The notes under the pieces were generated by a model. That model was not told the origin of the DNA and searched no databases. It worked only from the letters and a program-made list of their open reading frames with translations. Shown piece after piece: positions 47,979-59,259 of a stretch of 64,000 nucleotides of DNA. The position numbers were made by a program, and so were the translations under genes. Position 1 is the stretch's first letter. Each line of letters opens with the position of its first letter. This stretch comes from Patiria pectinifera (taxonomy: Eukaryota; Echinodermata; Asteroidea; Valvatida; Asterinidae), in assembly GCA_029964075.1 (NCBI GenBank), contig CM057130.1, positions 930,001 to 994,000 of the forward strand. The letters are read 5' to 3'.

Positions 47979-48077
47979 ATGGCGACCGGTGGTGCTCGCT
48001 TTCCGATTTTAACCGTGGAGGAACTGGGTGAAATTTTACACAATATTAATAAATCCAGTGTTTTGTGTGAATGTTAA
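47979..48077 (+). CDS. Short N-terminal exon-like frame (MATGGARFP...)
   Basis: An ATG at 47979 opens 32 codons, MATGGARFPILTVEELGEIL onwards, before TAA. The start resembles N-termini of proteins captured in Crypton/KCTD-type elements of marine invertebrates, in which a short acidic helix follows. It could be a first exon or a truncated element. No downstream exon was found. Confidence 0.3.
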   Translation: MATGGARFPILTVEELGEILHNINKSSVLCEC

Positions 48078-48255
48078 AGTTATTAAATGACACAACATTA
48101 ACTATCTATTCTGTTTGTCTCCTTAAATTAAAATAATGTTTCACTGTATCCCTTTATACAGCACGATCAAAAACATGGTGGAATGGACCAATGAAATACC
48201 GCAGATGCTTGATGAATATTTATGAGGAATGGTAAAAGAAGCACAACATGTTTTT

Positions 48256-48372
48256 GCGGGGAAATAGTGAAAACAAATAACCCCTCGGTGTTGGATGATC
48301 GGGACTTCGCCTCGGGAGATAGTCCCAATCATCGAACACCTCGGGGTAATTAGTTTCCACTATTTCCCCACA
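48256..48372. mobile_element. Foldback hairpin, about 50-bp arms
   Basis: TGCGGGGAAATAGTG...CGGTGTT...GATGATCGGGACT is inverted in AGTCCCAATCATCG...CACTATTTCCCCACA around a TCGCCTCGGGAG loop. Confidence 0.8.
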
Positions 48373-48441
48373 AACCATGTAAATTGTGGGACTAGTTTAT
48401 TTAATATCCTTGCGCACAGGATCTAGCTTGCCCCTATATAT

Positions 48442-49160
48442 AGTCTGGTTCTCAGACCAAAAGATTCTGACTATTCCTGGTGAATCTTAGGTCCGGTAGC
48501 CTCCGGTAATACATCGTATTACATTTACGTCACGTGACCAAAACAGGAGGAATTCCTCCTTTTTCCGAAAATTTCCGAAGTTTGCCGAATTCGTTTTGTT
48601 GACAATCGGATAGCGCCCGAGTATTTCCGAGTTTAATATAGGTTTAATTAACTGCTAATTGCTTATTAAAATTGTGTTAAATGAGTTGATAATTAATATT
48701 CATTGCTTTCATTTAGAAAACTTGAAATTCAACGACGATTTTCTTTTGCATCAAATATACTCGGATCGTATGGGCGAACTTTTTACTGCGTCATGTACAA
48801 TTTTGAATTTGACGACCGTTACCGAGATTTTCCAAAACTCGGTCTTCATTCGGCTCCGCCTGCTAACAGTGCTATTTGGGTGCCTAATTTTGAAGATTCA
48901 AGATCAACATTAGTCAAACATCAAACTGTATTATCATAACTGGATGATATTACGAAGCAAGTGATTTATTTAAAAATTTGATCAGAACATTAAAAGCTAA
49001 AAGTGATAAAAGGAAATCGGAAACGAAGCCGAGCTTTGAAAAAGGACCATCAATGTCGTCATGTTTATTTTTAGCCAAGGAGGCTGCCTGCAGTGACCTA
49101 CAATTTAGAGGTGAGCGTCGGGAATAATAGTCAGGTCTGGAAACCAGACTACGCCTATAT
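48442..49160. mobile_element. IR-flanked segment with degenerate coding sequence
   Basis: AGTCTGGTTCTCAGACC at the left matches the inverse of GGTCTGGAAACCAGACT at the right (15 of 17). Between them is a T-rich acceptor-like CATTTAG at about 48717 and a frame with NFEFDDRYRDFPKLGL and AIWVPNFEDSRSTLV. After a stop and a one-base shift follows DLFKNLIRTLKAKSDKRKSE, to a donor-like GTGAGC at about 49110. It may be a DNA-transposon gene remnant. It could also be the U3 of the LTR before the gag frame. Confidence 0.35.
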
Positions 49161-49163
49161 AAA
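49156..49163 (+). promoter_or_regulatory. TATA box ahead of the LTR-retrotransposon gag remnant
   Basis: GCCTATATAAAGGG about 115 bp upstream of the gag ATG. Between them the sequence ends ...ACA then TTTGGCGAATGACGA, resembling an LTR end followed by a primer-binding site. Confidence 0.4.
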
Positions 49164-49270
49164 GGGCCACGTCAGCAAATTAAAGTTGATGAGTTTTGTA
49201 ACACCTATCGCCCGGCGTTTTTGTTTCGTTCTTTGCGTTCATTCATTCATTTACTACTACGATACAACAT

Positions 49271-49725
49271 TTGGCGAATGACGACTGTGAGCTCCCTAAA
49301 ACTCAACCCTACCCATTTATACACGAAGCGGGAGAACTGGCGGTAATTTGGAAACAGTGGGTTTCAAATTTTGAAAATTACCTACTTGTGATAGGTGGTG
49401 ATGAGTTTCGCCGAAGAGAAAGAAAGCAATCCTACTTCACTGTCTCGGTGTGGAGGCACAGAGAGTCTTCACAACCCTTCCCCGGAGTACAGAAAGCCCC
49501 ACACCGGGTACGAATGACTACATGCAAGCGGTTCAAGTTCTTCAAGAACATTTCCAGCCAGCGGTACATGTTGCAGCTGAACAGTCAGTACGCAGTGCAC
49601 GCGATAATGAGGTCAAATCCCGAATTTTATTTGCACGGCCTACATCACGAAACCGCCACGAGACTTGCACGTGTATTTGCGAGAGTTCGCCTGATCTTTT
49701 TTCACGAACTACACGTTCCAAATGA
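49271..49725 (+). pseudogene. Ty3/Gypsy-like gag remnant
   Basis: The first frame reads AVIWKQWVSNFENYLLVIG, the typical W-x2-W/F gag start. After a frameshift near 49420 another frame gives KKAILLHCLGVEAQRVFTTL and DYMQAVQVLQEHFQP, the conserved L-x-H-x-L-G and HF-P motifs of Gypsy gag. Later sequence is degenerate. No protease, RT or integrase follows. Confidence 0.7.
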
Positions 49726-51980
49726 AGAAACTGGTTTCCAAGATGGCGTGGTGAGTCGACAGACTGCGCAATGAGCCGCAGCCTTGTTACGTACGGGCGT
49801 GTACATACTTATACAAGACCAGATCTTGCAGGATTTTTGTGTGACATATACGCGCAGGAACAACTTTATCATTTCACAAAACCCATACGTGTGAAGATCT
49901 TGACAGTTCGATGTAAAATGGAAATGGCATGATCTTATCCAAAGAACATCGCAATGATTCGTTGGACATTTGTGCATAAAGCAGTTGGGAACGGAAGAAT
50001 TACTTCTTTCTTTAGAATTTTTTTTTATGCATCTTAATTTATTAAATTTATATAGGCCTATACACATACATACTTTCTTTATAACCAAAAAAACCCTTAT
50101 TTTATGCATCTAAATTTATTAATTTTATATACATATACACGTTTGCGTATAAAATTTGATCCATGGTTTCTTTTTAATTATTGTTTAAATTTTAAAATAA
50201 ATCAACCCCTTTCTTTACTACATTCATTCATTTTTATTTTGCCAATATAAAAACAATACATGAAACGCACGTCGTACTCGCGCGTGTACGTTGGAGTTAT
50301 TAAACTGCGAACAACCGAACGTCGTTAATCGTCCAATCACAAAATGGCAACAAGGCTACGGCTATTGCGCAGTTGGTATGCACTCACGGTCCCAGTCTGG
50401 CTGGATCCATGCTTACATTATCATTGTGATTTTGTACATAAGGGCAGAATTGTGACCGAGGCTAATTTATGTACACCGGTAGGAAATCCTCCAGGACTAC
50501 TGCGAATGAGTTAACACTCTTAAGTGCCAAAATTATGAATTGAATTAGAACTGGATATTACCTTTTACTGAAAATCAACTAACTGTTGACACTACTAAAA
50601 TGCTATTATTAAATTAGATTTTTCATCAGTGGTTTTTTTTAAGTAAGTAAATAGGCTACTAATAACAAGTTTTAAGTTGGCCTGCTTTTCCATACTTTAA
50701 AACAAATGAGACTTTTACGTGTATGTGGATGTTGATTTTTTTTAGCTGTACTTGGAACAATGAGAGACCAATGGATTTCACAAAATTGGCCGCCAACTTA
50801 AATAATGAAATAAAGTAAAATATGAATATTACCCTGCCAGTTTTTAAATCTAATAATCAATTGAAGACTGCCTCTGCTTGACAGTGCCACATGCAATGGT
50901 TGGCTGCAGCTCTACTATCTCTGGGGGGATGCGGCAATATGCTGTGTGATGTCATGTGGCCATAGATTTCAGCAACCTTGCTGGTTACTTTTGCTTCTTG
51001 GAAGGGTTCTGGACAGAAGTGTTGTGCTGACCCGACTCGAAACTGTAACCGACCCAACCAAAAACCAACTTTGTGTTTGGTCGGGTCGGTTTGTCCGTCA
51101 TTTCAGTTGGGTTGGTCAGATTTGTGTTTGAAAATTTGCGGATCGGGTCGGATAGGGTCAAATCAAAACTCAAAATAAACGGGGACAAAAGATGGAAACA
51201 GTTTGGAAATTAACACAGCGCAGGACTTGGATTATATCTATTATGTTTCGCATCGGTTTGGCCTATAGTGGACCCGACCCGAAGCAATACACGACTGGAC
51301 AGGGGAGGTTTTTAATGTTTAAATGAAGTTAATCTGGGACTCTTGTGGAAATGCAGGACTGCATTTGCTCGGGTTTTCCTAATAGCCCAAACAGTCCTGA
51401 ATCCTGGAATTTTGACGATTCTCCCCCCTCCCCGGAGTTAGGGTTAATGAAAAGTGTTTAAAGTGATAAGTGTTGCACCCGTAGTGTTTTTACTTCATGA
51501 ATATTGCTGTGCAAATAGGGGCATGATATTGGTTCTTTTATGAAATTTTTTAACAATTCTAAGCAAACGTGGAGCACTAATTATATTCATAAGGCCGTCT
51601 GACCTACAGGAGTCTGATGTAAGCTCATCCTGCTTAATAATATTGGTGTTCGTACGAAACTATTTGTATTCTTAACATACATGATCTGGCCGGAGTTCTG
51701 CTGAATATTTCCCCCACTAACCACCGGCCTGTGACTCTCAGCGCACGGTTTCGCTGCGCTGCAGCTCAGCGGGCAGGGCAGTGCGACAACGCCGTGTTAA
51801 CGCCGCGCGTGCCCCGATGGTGTGTGCATGCGTTCACGCTCTACAGCTATTGCGCCGTGTGTTGTGTGTGTATACCGCGCGGTGTTCGTGAAAAGGGGCT
51901 TTATTTTAACGGTTCTAAAAGAAAATCTACCTCTGGCCTTCGAATGAAACTTCATGAGTCATTTAAGGTGGTCCGTATTT
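49726..51980. other. No supported gene
   Basis: Mostly AT-rich intergenic sequence. A palindromic stretch at about 51020-51170 repeats GACCCGAC / GTCGGGTC. A GC-rich, CpG-rich patch lies at 51730-51890 with an 86-codon frame that has no recognisable domain. Confidence 0.35.
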
Positions 51981-52108
51981 ACAAGAAGTGACCAAGGAAT
52001 ATTTGGGGAAAACTTTGTAGCAATAAAAAAAACCGGGATTTTCGTAGACCCCTTAGCTTCAGCAGAAAAATAGCCAGGCGCAAGTATGTTAAAAAGATGC
52101 AGAAATGT

Positions 52109-52516
52109 ACGACTAAAATGTGCGACATCCGCAGAAATCTGCGATAAAATGTGCGACATCGCAGAAATCTGCGATAAAATGTGCGATAAAATGTGCGACA
52201 TCGCAGATATCTGCACAGAAATGTGCGATAAAATGTGCGACATCGCAGACATCTGCGCAGATTTCTTCGATAAATGTGCGACATCGCAGAAATCTGCACA
52301 GAAATGTGCGATAAAATGTGCGACATCGCAGAAATCTGCGCAGATTTCTGCGATAAAATGTGCGACATCGCAGAAATCTGCACAGAAATGTGCGATAAAA
52401 TGTGCGACATCGCAGAAATCTGCGCAGATTTCTGCGATAAAATGTGCGACATCGCAGAAATATGCACAAAAATGTGCGATAAAATGTGCGACAACGCAGA
52501 TTTCTGCGCAGAAATC
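52109..52516. repeat. 42-bp minisatellite (GCGATAAAATGTGCGACATC)
   Basis: The unit contains GCGATAAAATGTGCGACATC, then GCAGAAATCTGC. Alternate units form the perfect palindrome GCAGAAATCTGC-GCAGATTTCTGC. As 42 is divisible by three, all six frames stay open and give 14-residue repeats, which I consider artefacts. Confidence 0.9.
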
Positions 52517-52566
52517 TCGATGTGTGATGTCCCTTCAGGGCCACCATAGGAAGAGGGCCATTCAGG

Positions 52567-52784
52567 TTTTATAAAGCCAGATCCGGGTCAGAGGTGGTGT
52601 TCCAACGGCCGGAATGAAAGCTGCCGGGCTGCTTAGAGTCATAGAGGAGGTAGATGCCAGCGGCCGAGGCCCAGTCTTCCAGGGTAGTACCGTCTTGTAG
52701 TAGTACCGTCTTGATTGGTTGAGCGGTATCCCCATGTTGTGCTATGACAGTTGAAGTCTCCGGCATACATGCAAGGAGGGTCAT
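52567..52784 (-). pseudogene. Non-LTR retrotransposon endonuclease fragment
   Basis: The minus frame from about 52784 includes TVLLQDGTTLEDWASAAGIY and SFHSGRWNTTSDPDLAL, typical of the end of the EEP endonuclease domain (the S-G-x-W-N-T-T-x-x-P-D-L block). It is bounded on the right by a poly-C run and has no RT. Confidence 0.65.
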
Positions 52785-52799
52785 AGGAGGGGAGACCGT

Positions 52800-53837
52800 T
52801 AACCCCCCCCCCCCCCCCTGTACATGGCCCTTAAAGTGTCATTTTGAAAATATGGTATGGTACCCCGACTCCTTGTGCACGAAGTGTATGTAACTATTTT
52901 CGGCTCCAGACTATTTTCTCCCACACTGGTCTAGCATAGAAATAAGTTAGTAAAATAGAGGAAATAAAGAAACTTCCCTCATTTTTTGTTTAGTAAATCC
53001 TTTTGAGTTATGCGCCTATCAAACAAAGAAAAGATCCATAAAAAAATTTCACATTAGGAAGGCAGTCCTATTCTCAGGGAAAGTGAGTGGAAAACAATCA
53101 CCCAACTATGGACCAAATAACAACATTTTTCAAATCATATTGCAAGAAATGGCCAGTAAAAAGGAACTTAACTTGTTTAAGTAATCATTGAACTGCAAAA
53201 TAAATTGCTTTTAATGACTTAAAACCGCCAACTATGTCCACAAACTATGAACAGCTAGGGGTCCACTGTACTAATTCAAGCCCCATTGAAAACAGTGTAA
53301 AATCAACAAAGTTCAGGGCCAAGTACCATGCAAGCCGACATCACTGGGGTTTCTGAAACAAAAATTAAATTATTGTCTTGTCTTTCATCTTTTCATTTCT
53401 TTTCAATTTTACGTACATTAGCCAATTACATTTTTAAATATTCACACCCAAATAAAATCACCTCCCGAAAAGTGATAGTTCCCGAGCCTGCATGTAGCTA
53501 TTTTAAGAGTGGCACCCTTCCACTTTCACAGGCAAATAGGACCCATTTTTTCATCTGTGATTTTATCAAGCCTGCCCTCAGATGGAAGCCCCAAAACCAG
53601 GGAGTTGATCCTTGGGTATATTTAAACAATTCCACCGTTTTTAAAGCCAAACGGTCTCCGTTTTCAGAAGAAATTGTGGGGGCACTTTTTATGCTAATCA
53701 GCTGGCGTAGAAATTCTCGCTTGAATTAGTTCACTGCACCCCTAGCTGATCTCCTGTGTGGCGCAAATGGTTTTTAATATTTATAGCCTGGTACCTTACA
53801 ATTTGCCTTTCTCAAGTACATTGTAAGTCAGGGGGTA
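52800..53837. other. No supported gene
   Basis: Starts with a poly-C run and is otherwise unassigned. A 133-codon plus frame (53328-53729) lacks any recognisable motif and I do not accept it. Confidence 0.35.
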
Positions 53838-54299
53838 GCAGACCAGTAAATAAACTTCCATTGACCCCAATGGTAAATGCTCCCACTTCAAAAATTCGGG
53901 AAAAATACTCACAACTCTCCAAGGTGTTCGAGACACACATCAAATTAAAGCTTATTTCATCATCTTTCACTTTCTTTTCAATTTTGGGGGGGTCAACTGA
54001 TGACTTTTAGGAGAAATTTCCATCTGAAGATGATCACCCCTGAAAATAGTCCAGAAGCCCATCGCCATTTTGAAAAACGATGCCTACACTCCATTGCAAA
54101 ATAGAGCGCTTTTAGGGTCCAAATTACATCAAAATTACTCAGAACTGCAAGCTCCAAGTCCTGTGCACGGTTTCCACCCATATTTTTTACAAACCCTCAA
54201 GTTCATGGCCCACAGCATGCTCAAATACCGAAGATTTTGAGGGCATGCAAATCGTGATTTGGCCGGCGCAGGCAATTTCGGACCGATTTACTGGTCTGC
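53838..54299. mobile_element. A element, copy A4 (462 bp)
   Basis: Same length, termini and sequence as A1-A3, 40 kb away, with a handful of differences. Confidence 0.8.
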
Positions 54300-55957
54300 A
54301 CCCTATAGAGAAGCGAGGTTTTGAAAAAATTCTCCAAACCACTTGTACGGCACGAGGAAGGACGGATGACTCATATTTCATCAAAAAATTGCGAGAAAAA
54401 AAATCTCTGACTGCGATTTCTGGCCTGAAAACAAGCCCTCTGTTTGCGGCTACCTTACTGTAGGGCGCCCGCAACGGGCGTGAATTGAGTTTTTCCTCCT
54501 TCCGACCCCAAATTCCCCCCCCCCCCCTTGTTCGCTCGAAATTGCTGTGATCGAAGGACGGTCCATTGGCCCTATTCAGATTTTGGGCGCATTTGTTGCG
54601 GAACCGCCATTGGTGACCCCTTTTCAAACGCTGCCCCCCCCCCCCCAGGTTCCGCCCCCCCTGAAAAAAAACACTCCGCAAACATTTGACAACAAACGGT
54701 GGAAGGCGCCATTTTGAAACTACAGAGAAGCGAGGTTTTGAAAAAAATTCTCCAAACCACTTGTACGGCACGAGGAAGGACGGATGACTCATATTTCATC
54801 AAAAAATTGCGAGAAAAAAAATCTCTGACTGCGATTTCTGGCCTGAAAACAAGCCCTCTGTTTGCGGCTACCTTACTGTAGGGCGCCCCCAACGGGCGTG
54901 AATTGAGTTTTTCCTCCTTCCGACCCCAAACTAACCCCCCCCCCCTTGTTCGCTCGAAATTGCTGTGATCGAAGGACGGTCCATCGGCCCTATTCAGATT
55001 TTGGGCGCATTTGTTGCGGAACCGCCATTGGTGACCCCTTTTCAAACGCTGCCCCCCCCCCCAGGTTCCGCCCCCCTGAAAAAAAAACACTCCGCAAACA
55101 TTTGACAACAAACGGTGGAAGGCGCCATTTTGAAACTATAGAGAAGCGAGGTTTTGAAAAAATTCTCCAAACCACTTGTACGGCACGAGGAAGGACGGAT
55201 GACTCATATTTCATCAAAAAATTGCGAGAAAAAAAATCTCTGACTGCGATTTCTGGCCTGAAAACAAGCCCTCTGTTTGCGGCTACCTTACTGTAGGGCG
55301 CCCGCAACGGGCGTGAATTGAGTTTTTCCTCCTTCCGACCCCAAATTACCCCCCCCCCCCCCTTGTTCGCTCGAAATTGCTGTGATCGAAGGACGGTCCA
55401 TTGGCCCTATTCAGATTTTGGGCGCATTTGTTGCGGAACCGCCATTGGTGACCCCTTTTCAAACGCTGCCCCCAGGTTCCGCCCCCCTGAAAAAAAAAAA
55501 CACTCCGCAAACATTTGACAACAAACGGTGGAAGGCGCCATTTTGAAACTACAGAGAAGCGAGGTTTTGAAAAAATTCTCCAAACCACTTGTACGGCACG
55601 AGGAAGGACGGATGACTCATATTTCATCAAAAAATTGCGAGAAAAAAAATCTCTGACTGCGATTTCTGGCCTGAAAACAAGCCCTCTGTTTGCGGCTACC
55701 TTACTGTAGGGCGCCCCCAACGGGCGTGAATTGAGTTTTTCCTCCTTCCGACCCCAAATTACCCCCCCCCCCCCCCTTGTTCGCTCGAAATTGCTGTGAT
55801 CGAAGGACGGTCCATCGGCCCTACTCAGATTTTGGGCGCATTTGTTGCGGAACCGCCATTGGTGACCCCTTTTCAAACGCTGCCCCCCCCCCCCCCCAAG
55901 GTTCCGCCCCCCTGAAAAAAAACCACTCCGCAAACATTTGACAACAAACGGTGGAAG
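54300..55957. repeat. B repeat array, four copies (B3-B6)
   Basis: Copies start (AGAGAAGCGAGG) at 54307, 54724, 55140 and 55553, a period of 413-417 bp. Here B is tandem by itself, without A between. B6 is cut at GGTGGAAG where the foldback element begins. Confidence 0.85.
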
Positions 55958-57043
55958 GTGTTACAACTGATAATGTAGTAACCAACCGATAACGTATCAC
56001 CAACCGATAATGTATCACAAATTGACCGATATTGTATCACTAACCGATAATGTACCAAAAATTGACTGATAGTGTAGTAAAATTTGTATCCGATAATGTA
56101 TCACGTGTCGACGGATAATGTAACTACAAAATAAGTGTATCTGATAATGTATCACCACGGAACGGATACTGTATCAACCGATAATGTATCAAAAATCAAC
56201 CGATAATGTATCAGTATTGGGAAAAGGTGGAAATATTGCAAATTAATTAAATTCTAATAAGTGCCTTTACTATGATAAGTCCCCACTCGAGAAAGTTTAT
56301 CATTAAGAATATTTGTTTTTTTTTAATTTGGGAGGTAGGGAGTTGCTCTGGTTTGGAGACGCTCTACTTCCAAGTGGGTCTAGGCTAGTGGCGTATCCAG
56401 CTTTTGATGTCAAGGGGGGGGGGGGGTAACCGCACTCGCACATCCGCGCCGAAATGTGGACAAGTTCTTTTCTCGGGGACACCTGGCCTCCATATGGGCT
56501 CCGTGCTGCGACACAAGAGGGCGCGTTTTACCACTTTTGAGAGCCCCATGGACGTACGGGACCATTGATCTCCGTATAGAGATCAATGGACGGGACACCG
56601 CATGTGCGTACTGTACTGTACTGGTTCGCGCGCAAAGTTCCACACCACTTCCAGAATGTGCCAGAATGTGGCTATTACATAGCAGCAGCGTCTTCGCATG
56701 AGCGCCAGGCAACGTCGGCGCGCGCATACGTTCAATTTAACTTGCGATGGTCTCCCAGACTATTCCCTCCCTCAATAACTTTGCATCATTCAAAATCCTC
56801 GCTGTGCATGAACCGGGAACACATACGAGTGGCGAGGCATGTGTATAGCAAAACTACCATCTTAAATGATCATGTAACTTGAGCTGTCACAAAAGATACA
56901 ATGTAACAAGTTTACCGGATTTAGGCGGCAATCGTCGAAGATAGTCTAGATGCAATCAAGCTTCATGGGTCCCTTGTCGACCCCAGTCGATTTGTTTTCT
57001 TACAGATTTGAAAAGGGCACAATCACAGCATTACTGCTCATTT

Positions 57044-57107
57044 AGTGGGGGGATGGGAGGGTGAGGGGGAGGGGGTGAGGGGGAGGGGGTCGATGAGGGG
57101 GAGGGGG
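57044..57107 (+). repeat. G-rich tract with G-quadruplex potential
   Basis: Many runs of four to six G separated by A, TGA or AGG (GGGGGAGGGGGTGAGGGGGA-type) within about 64 bp, more than enough for several G-quadruplexes. Confidence 0.75.
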
Positions 57108-57328
57108 GCGTGCCATATTTTCAACGGGGAGCGCTGATAAAATCCTACAATCATGTACACAATATTACTGTACCGTACAAAATAATGCCCCAGCTTTTTT
57201 TAGGGGGGGGGGGCACTGTTCGCATGTGACGTCATTTGTTATTTGTCTACCCACTGACTTCAGTTTGTTCAACCCACACAGTTTGGAGTCCAAACGTCAC
57301 GAGCCTGCCGCTTCCTTGAGGCCAACAC

Positions 57329-57711
57329 AGGCGCGGATCCAGGGGGGGGGGGGTCCCCCAGCTGTGTCCCAAAACAAATAGCATACAAATTCCTTTAAAA
57401 AAAATAATGAATCCCCCCCCCCCCTCTGCTGTGACCCCCCCCCAAAAAAAAAATTACTGGTATAATGTCCGCCTGTTCAAAATACGGACGGAGGCAGCTT
57501 AGATAGGGGGTATTTCTACACCATTCTGTAATCCAGTGTTAATAATTGTCAAATTTGAACAGCGTCCCCTATTGAAATATGATACCCCCTTCCCCAAGTT
57601 TTTGATTTTACGGAGGCCAAGTGTCCGGAAAAAAAATCCCGTGTACATTTTCAGATTGTTTTGCTGATGAACCCCCCCCCCCCTCGAAAATTCCTGGATC
57701 CGCCCCTGCAA
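57329..57711. mobile_element. hAT-like MITE nested in the foldback element
   Basis: CAGGCGCGGATCCAGG at the left is matched by CCTGGATCCGCCCCTG at the right, a common hAT-type terminus. CAACA occurs on both sides, an incomplete target duplication. The right part is also present in the 1-821 copy. Confidence 0.6.
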
Positions 57712-58379
57712 CAGTAGCGTAAATCTGTGCTTGGGACTTTGGGATGGGGGATAGCAAAAAAAAAAAAAAAAAAAGTCCTGGCCGTGAAATACAAACGGGG
57801 GGGGGGGCCTTGCTGGAGACCACATGACACTGGGGGCGCTGTTCATGATACAGACGCCCCAGCGCATTTCAAGCTATTTGTGTTTTTTCTCCCTTTCTCA
57901 GTACTATTTAATACATTTCGACGGTTGGAAAGTTTGAAAAATACCTCAAATTTCTGCCCTTTTTCTCTAAATACAAAATAATGGGGATGGTGGTGATCAA
58001 CTAGCCCAGACCCCCTTCCCTGGTCAAAACGTGGGGCGGGATAATCGGACGTAAAACAAACATTTGTGTACACCTTTTCCCCATACTGATACATTATCAG
58101 TTGATTTTTGATACATTATCGGTTGATACAGTATCCGTTCCGTGGTGATACATTATCGGATACAGTTATTTTGTAGTTACATTATCCGTTGACACGTGAT
58201 ACATTATCGGATACAAATTTTACTACACTATCAGTCAATTTTTGGTACATTATCGGTTAGTTATACAATATCGGTCAATTTGTGATACATTATCGGTTGG
58301 TGATACGTTATCGGTTGGTTACTACATTATCAGTTGTAACACGTGGTACTGCCTATAGGCTATAGTTGGATGAGTTGTA

Positions 58380-59250
58380 CCTAGCTGGGTTTTTAAGTCC
58401 AGCAACATTTTTATGCAAAATTCAAAGATTGGCGTGGCCCAACTATATAGATGGGCCCCACCCATGGTCCCAAGTAAAGTCGGACATGTATCAGAGCTGT
58501 AGGGAATGTTTTATAGTTGTACATCAATGTAAACTATAGTTGGGACACCGCAAAATAAAAAGATTGGAGTGGCCCAACTATTCATAGGCCCCACCCATAG
58601 CTACTTTCATTGGTCCCAAGTAAAGTTAGACGTGTATCGGAGCTTGCTGTAGGGATTGTTTTATCATAGTCTTTCAGCGGCAGCGTAAACTATAATTGGG
58701 ACTGCAAAATAAAAGGATTGCCATGGCCCAACTATATAGATGGGCCCCACTCATGGTCCCAAGTAAAGTCGGACATGTATCAGAGCTGTAGGGAATGTTT
58801 TATAGTTGTACATCAATGTAAACTATAGTTGGGACACCGCAAAATAAAAAGATTGGAGTGGCTCAACTATTCATAGGCCCCGCCCATAGCTAATTTCATT
58901 GGTCCCAAGTAAAGTTAGACGTGTATCGGAGCTTGCTGTAGGGATTGTTTTATCATAGTCTTTCAGCGGCAGCGTAAACTATAATTGGGACTGCAAAATA
59001 AAAGGATTGCCGTGGCCCAACTATAGATGGGCCCCACCAATAGCTAATTTCATTAGTTCCAAGTAAAGTCAGACGTGTATCACAGCTGTAGGGAATGTTT
59101 TATAGTTGTACATCAATGTAAACTATAGTTGGGACACCGCAAAATAAAAATAAAAATTGGAGTGGCCCAACTATAGATGGGCCCCTTGATGACCCCCAAC
59201 TATAGTTGGGCCAGCCCAACTGTGGAACTACAGTTGGGACCGTCCTAACT
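58380..59250. repeat. 148-bp tandem array with two alternating unit types
   Basis: GTCCCAAGTAAAGT(C/T)(A/G)GAC occurs at about 58457, 58610, 58753, 58903 and 59057. Units alternate: one with TACATCAATGTAAACTATAG, the next with TTTCAGCGGCAGCG. The alternation gives a higher-order repeat of about 290 bp. It ends with the perfect palindrome CCCAACTATAGTTGGG (59195-59210). Confidence 0.8.
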
Positions 59251-59259
59251 ATAGTTTGG

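Larger units (their letters stand above)
55958..58342. mobile_element. Foldback/long-TIR element, full-length-looking copy (2.4 kb)
   Basis: About 265 bp at the left (GTGTTACAACTGATAATG, then repeated CCGATAATGTATC) is inverted at 58078-58342. Both arms consist of about 15 iterated GATACATTATCGG-like motifs. The interior carries a 13502-type MITE remnant, a G-rich tract, a hAT-like MITE and no gene. No clear target duplication was found. Confidence 0.8.

Noticed and set aside
49271..49774. A single 167-residue protein
   Set aside because: Gag motifs occur in two different frames, so the continuous frame is a frameshifted mixture.
52086..52574. Cys-rich 162-codon frame in the 42-bp repeat
   Set aside because: All six frames are open because the period is a multiple of three; no signal peptide or domain.
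53328..53729. 133-codon plus frame
   Set aside because: No motif, no paralogous copy, and composition like its AT-rich surroundings.
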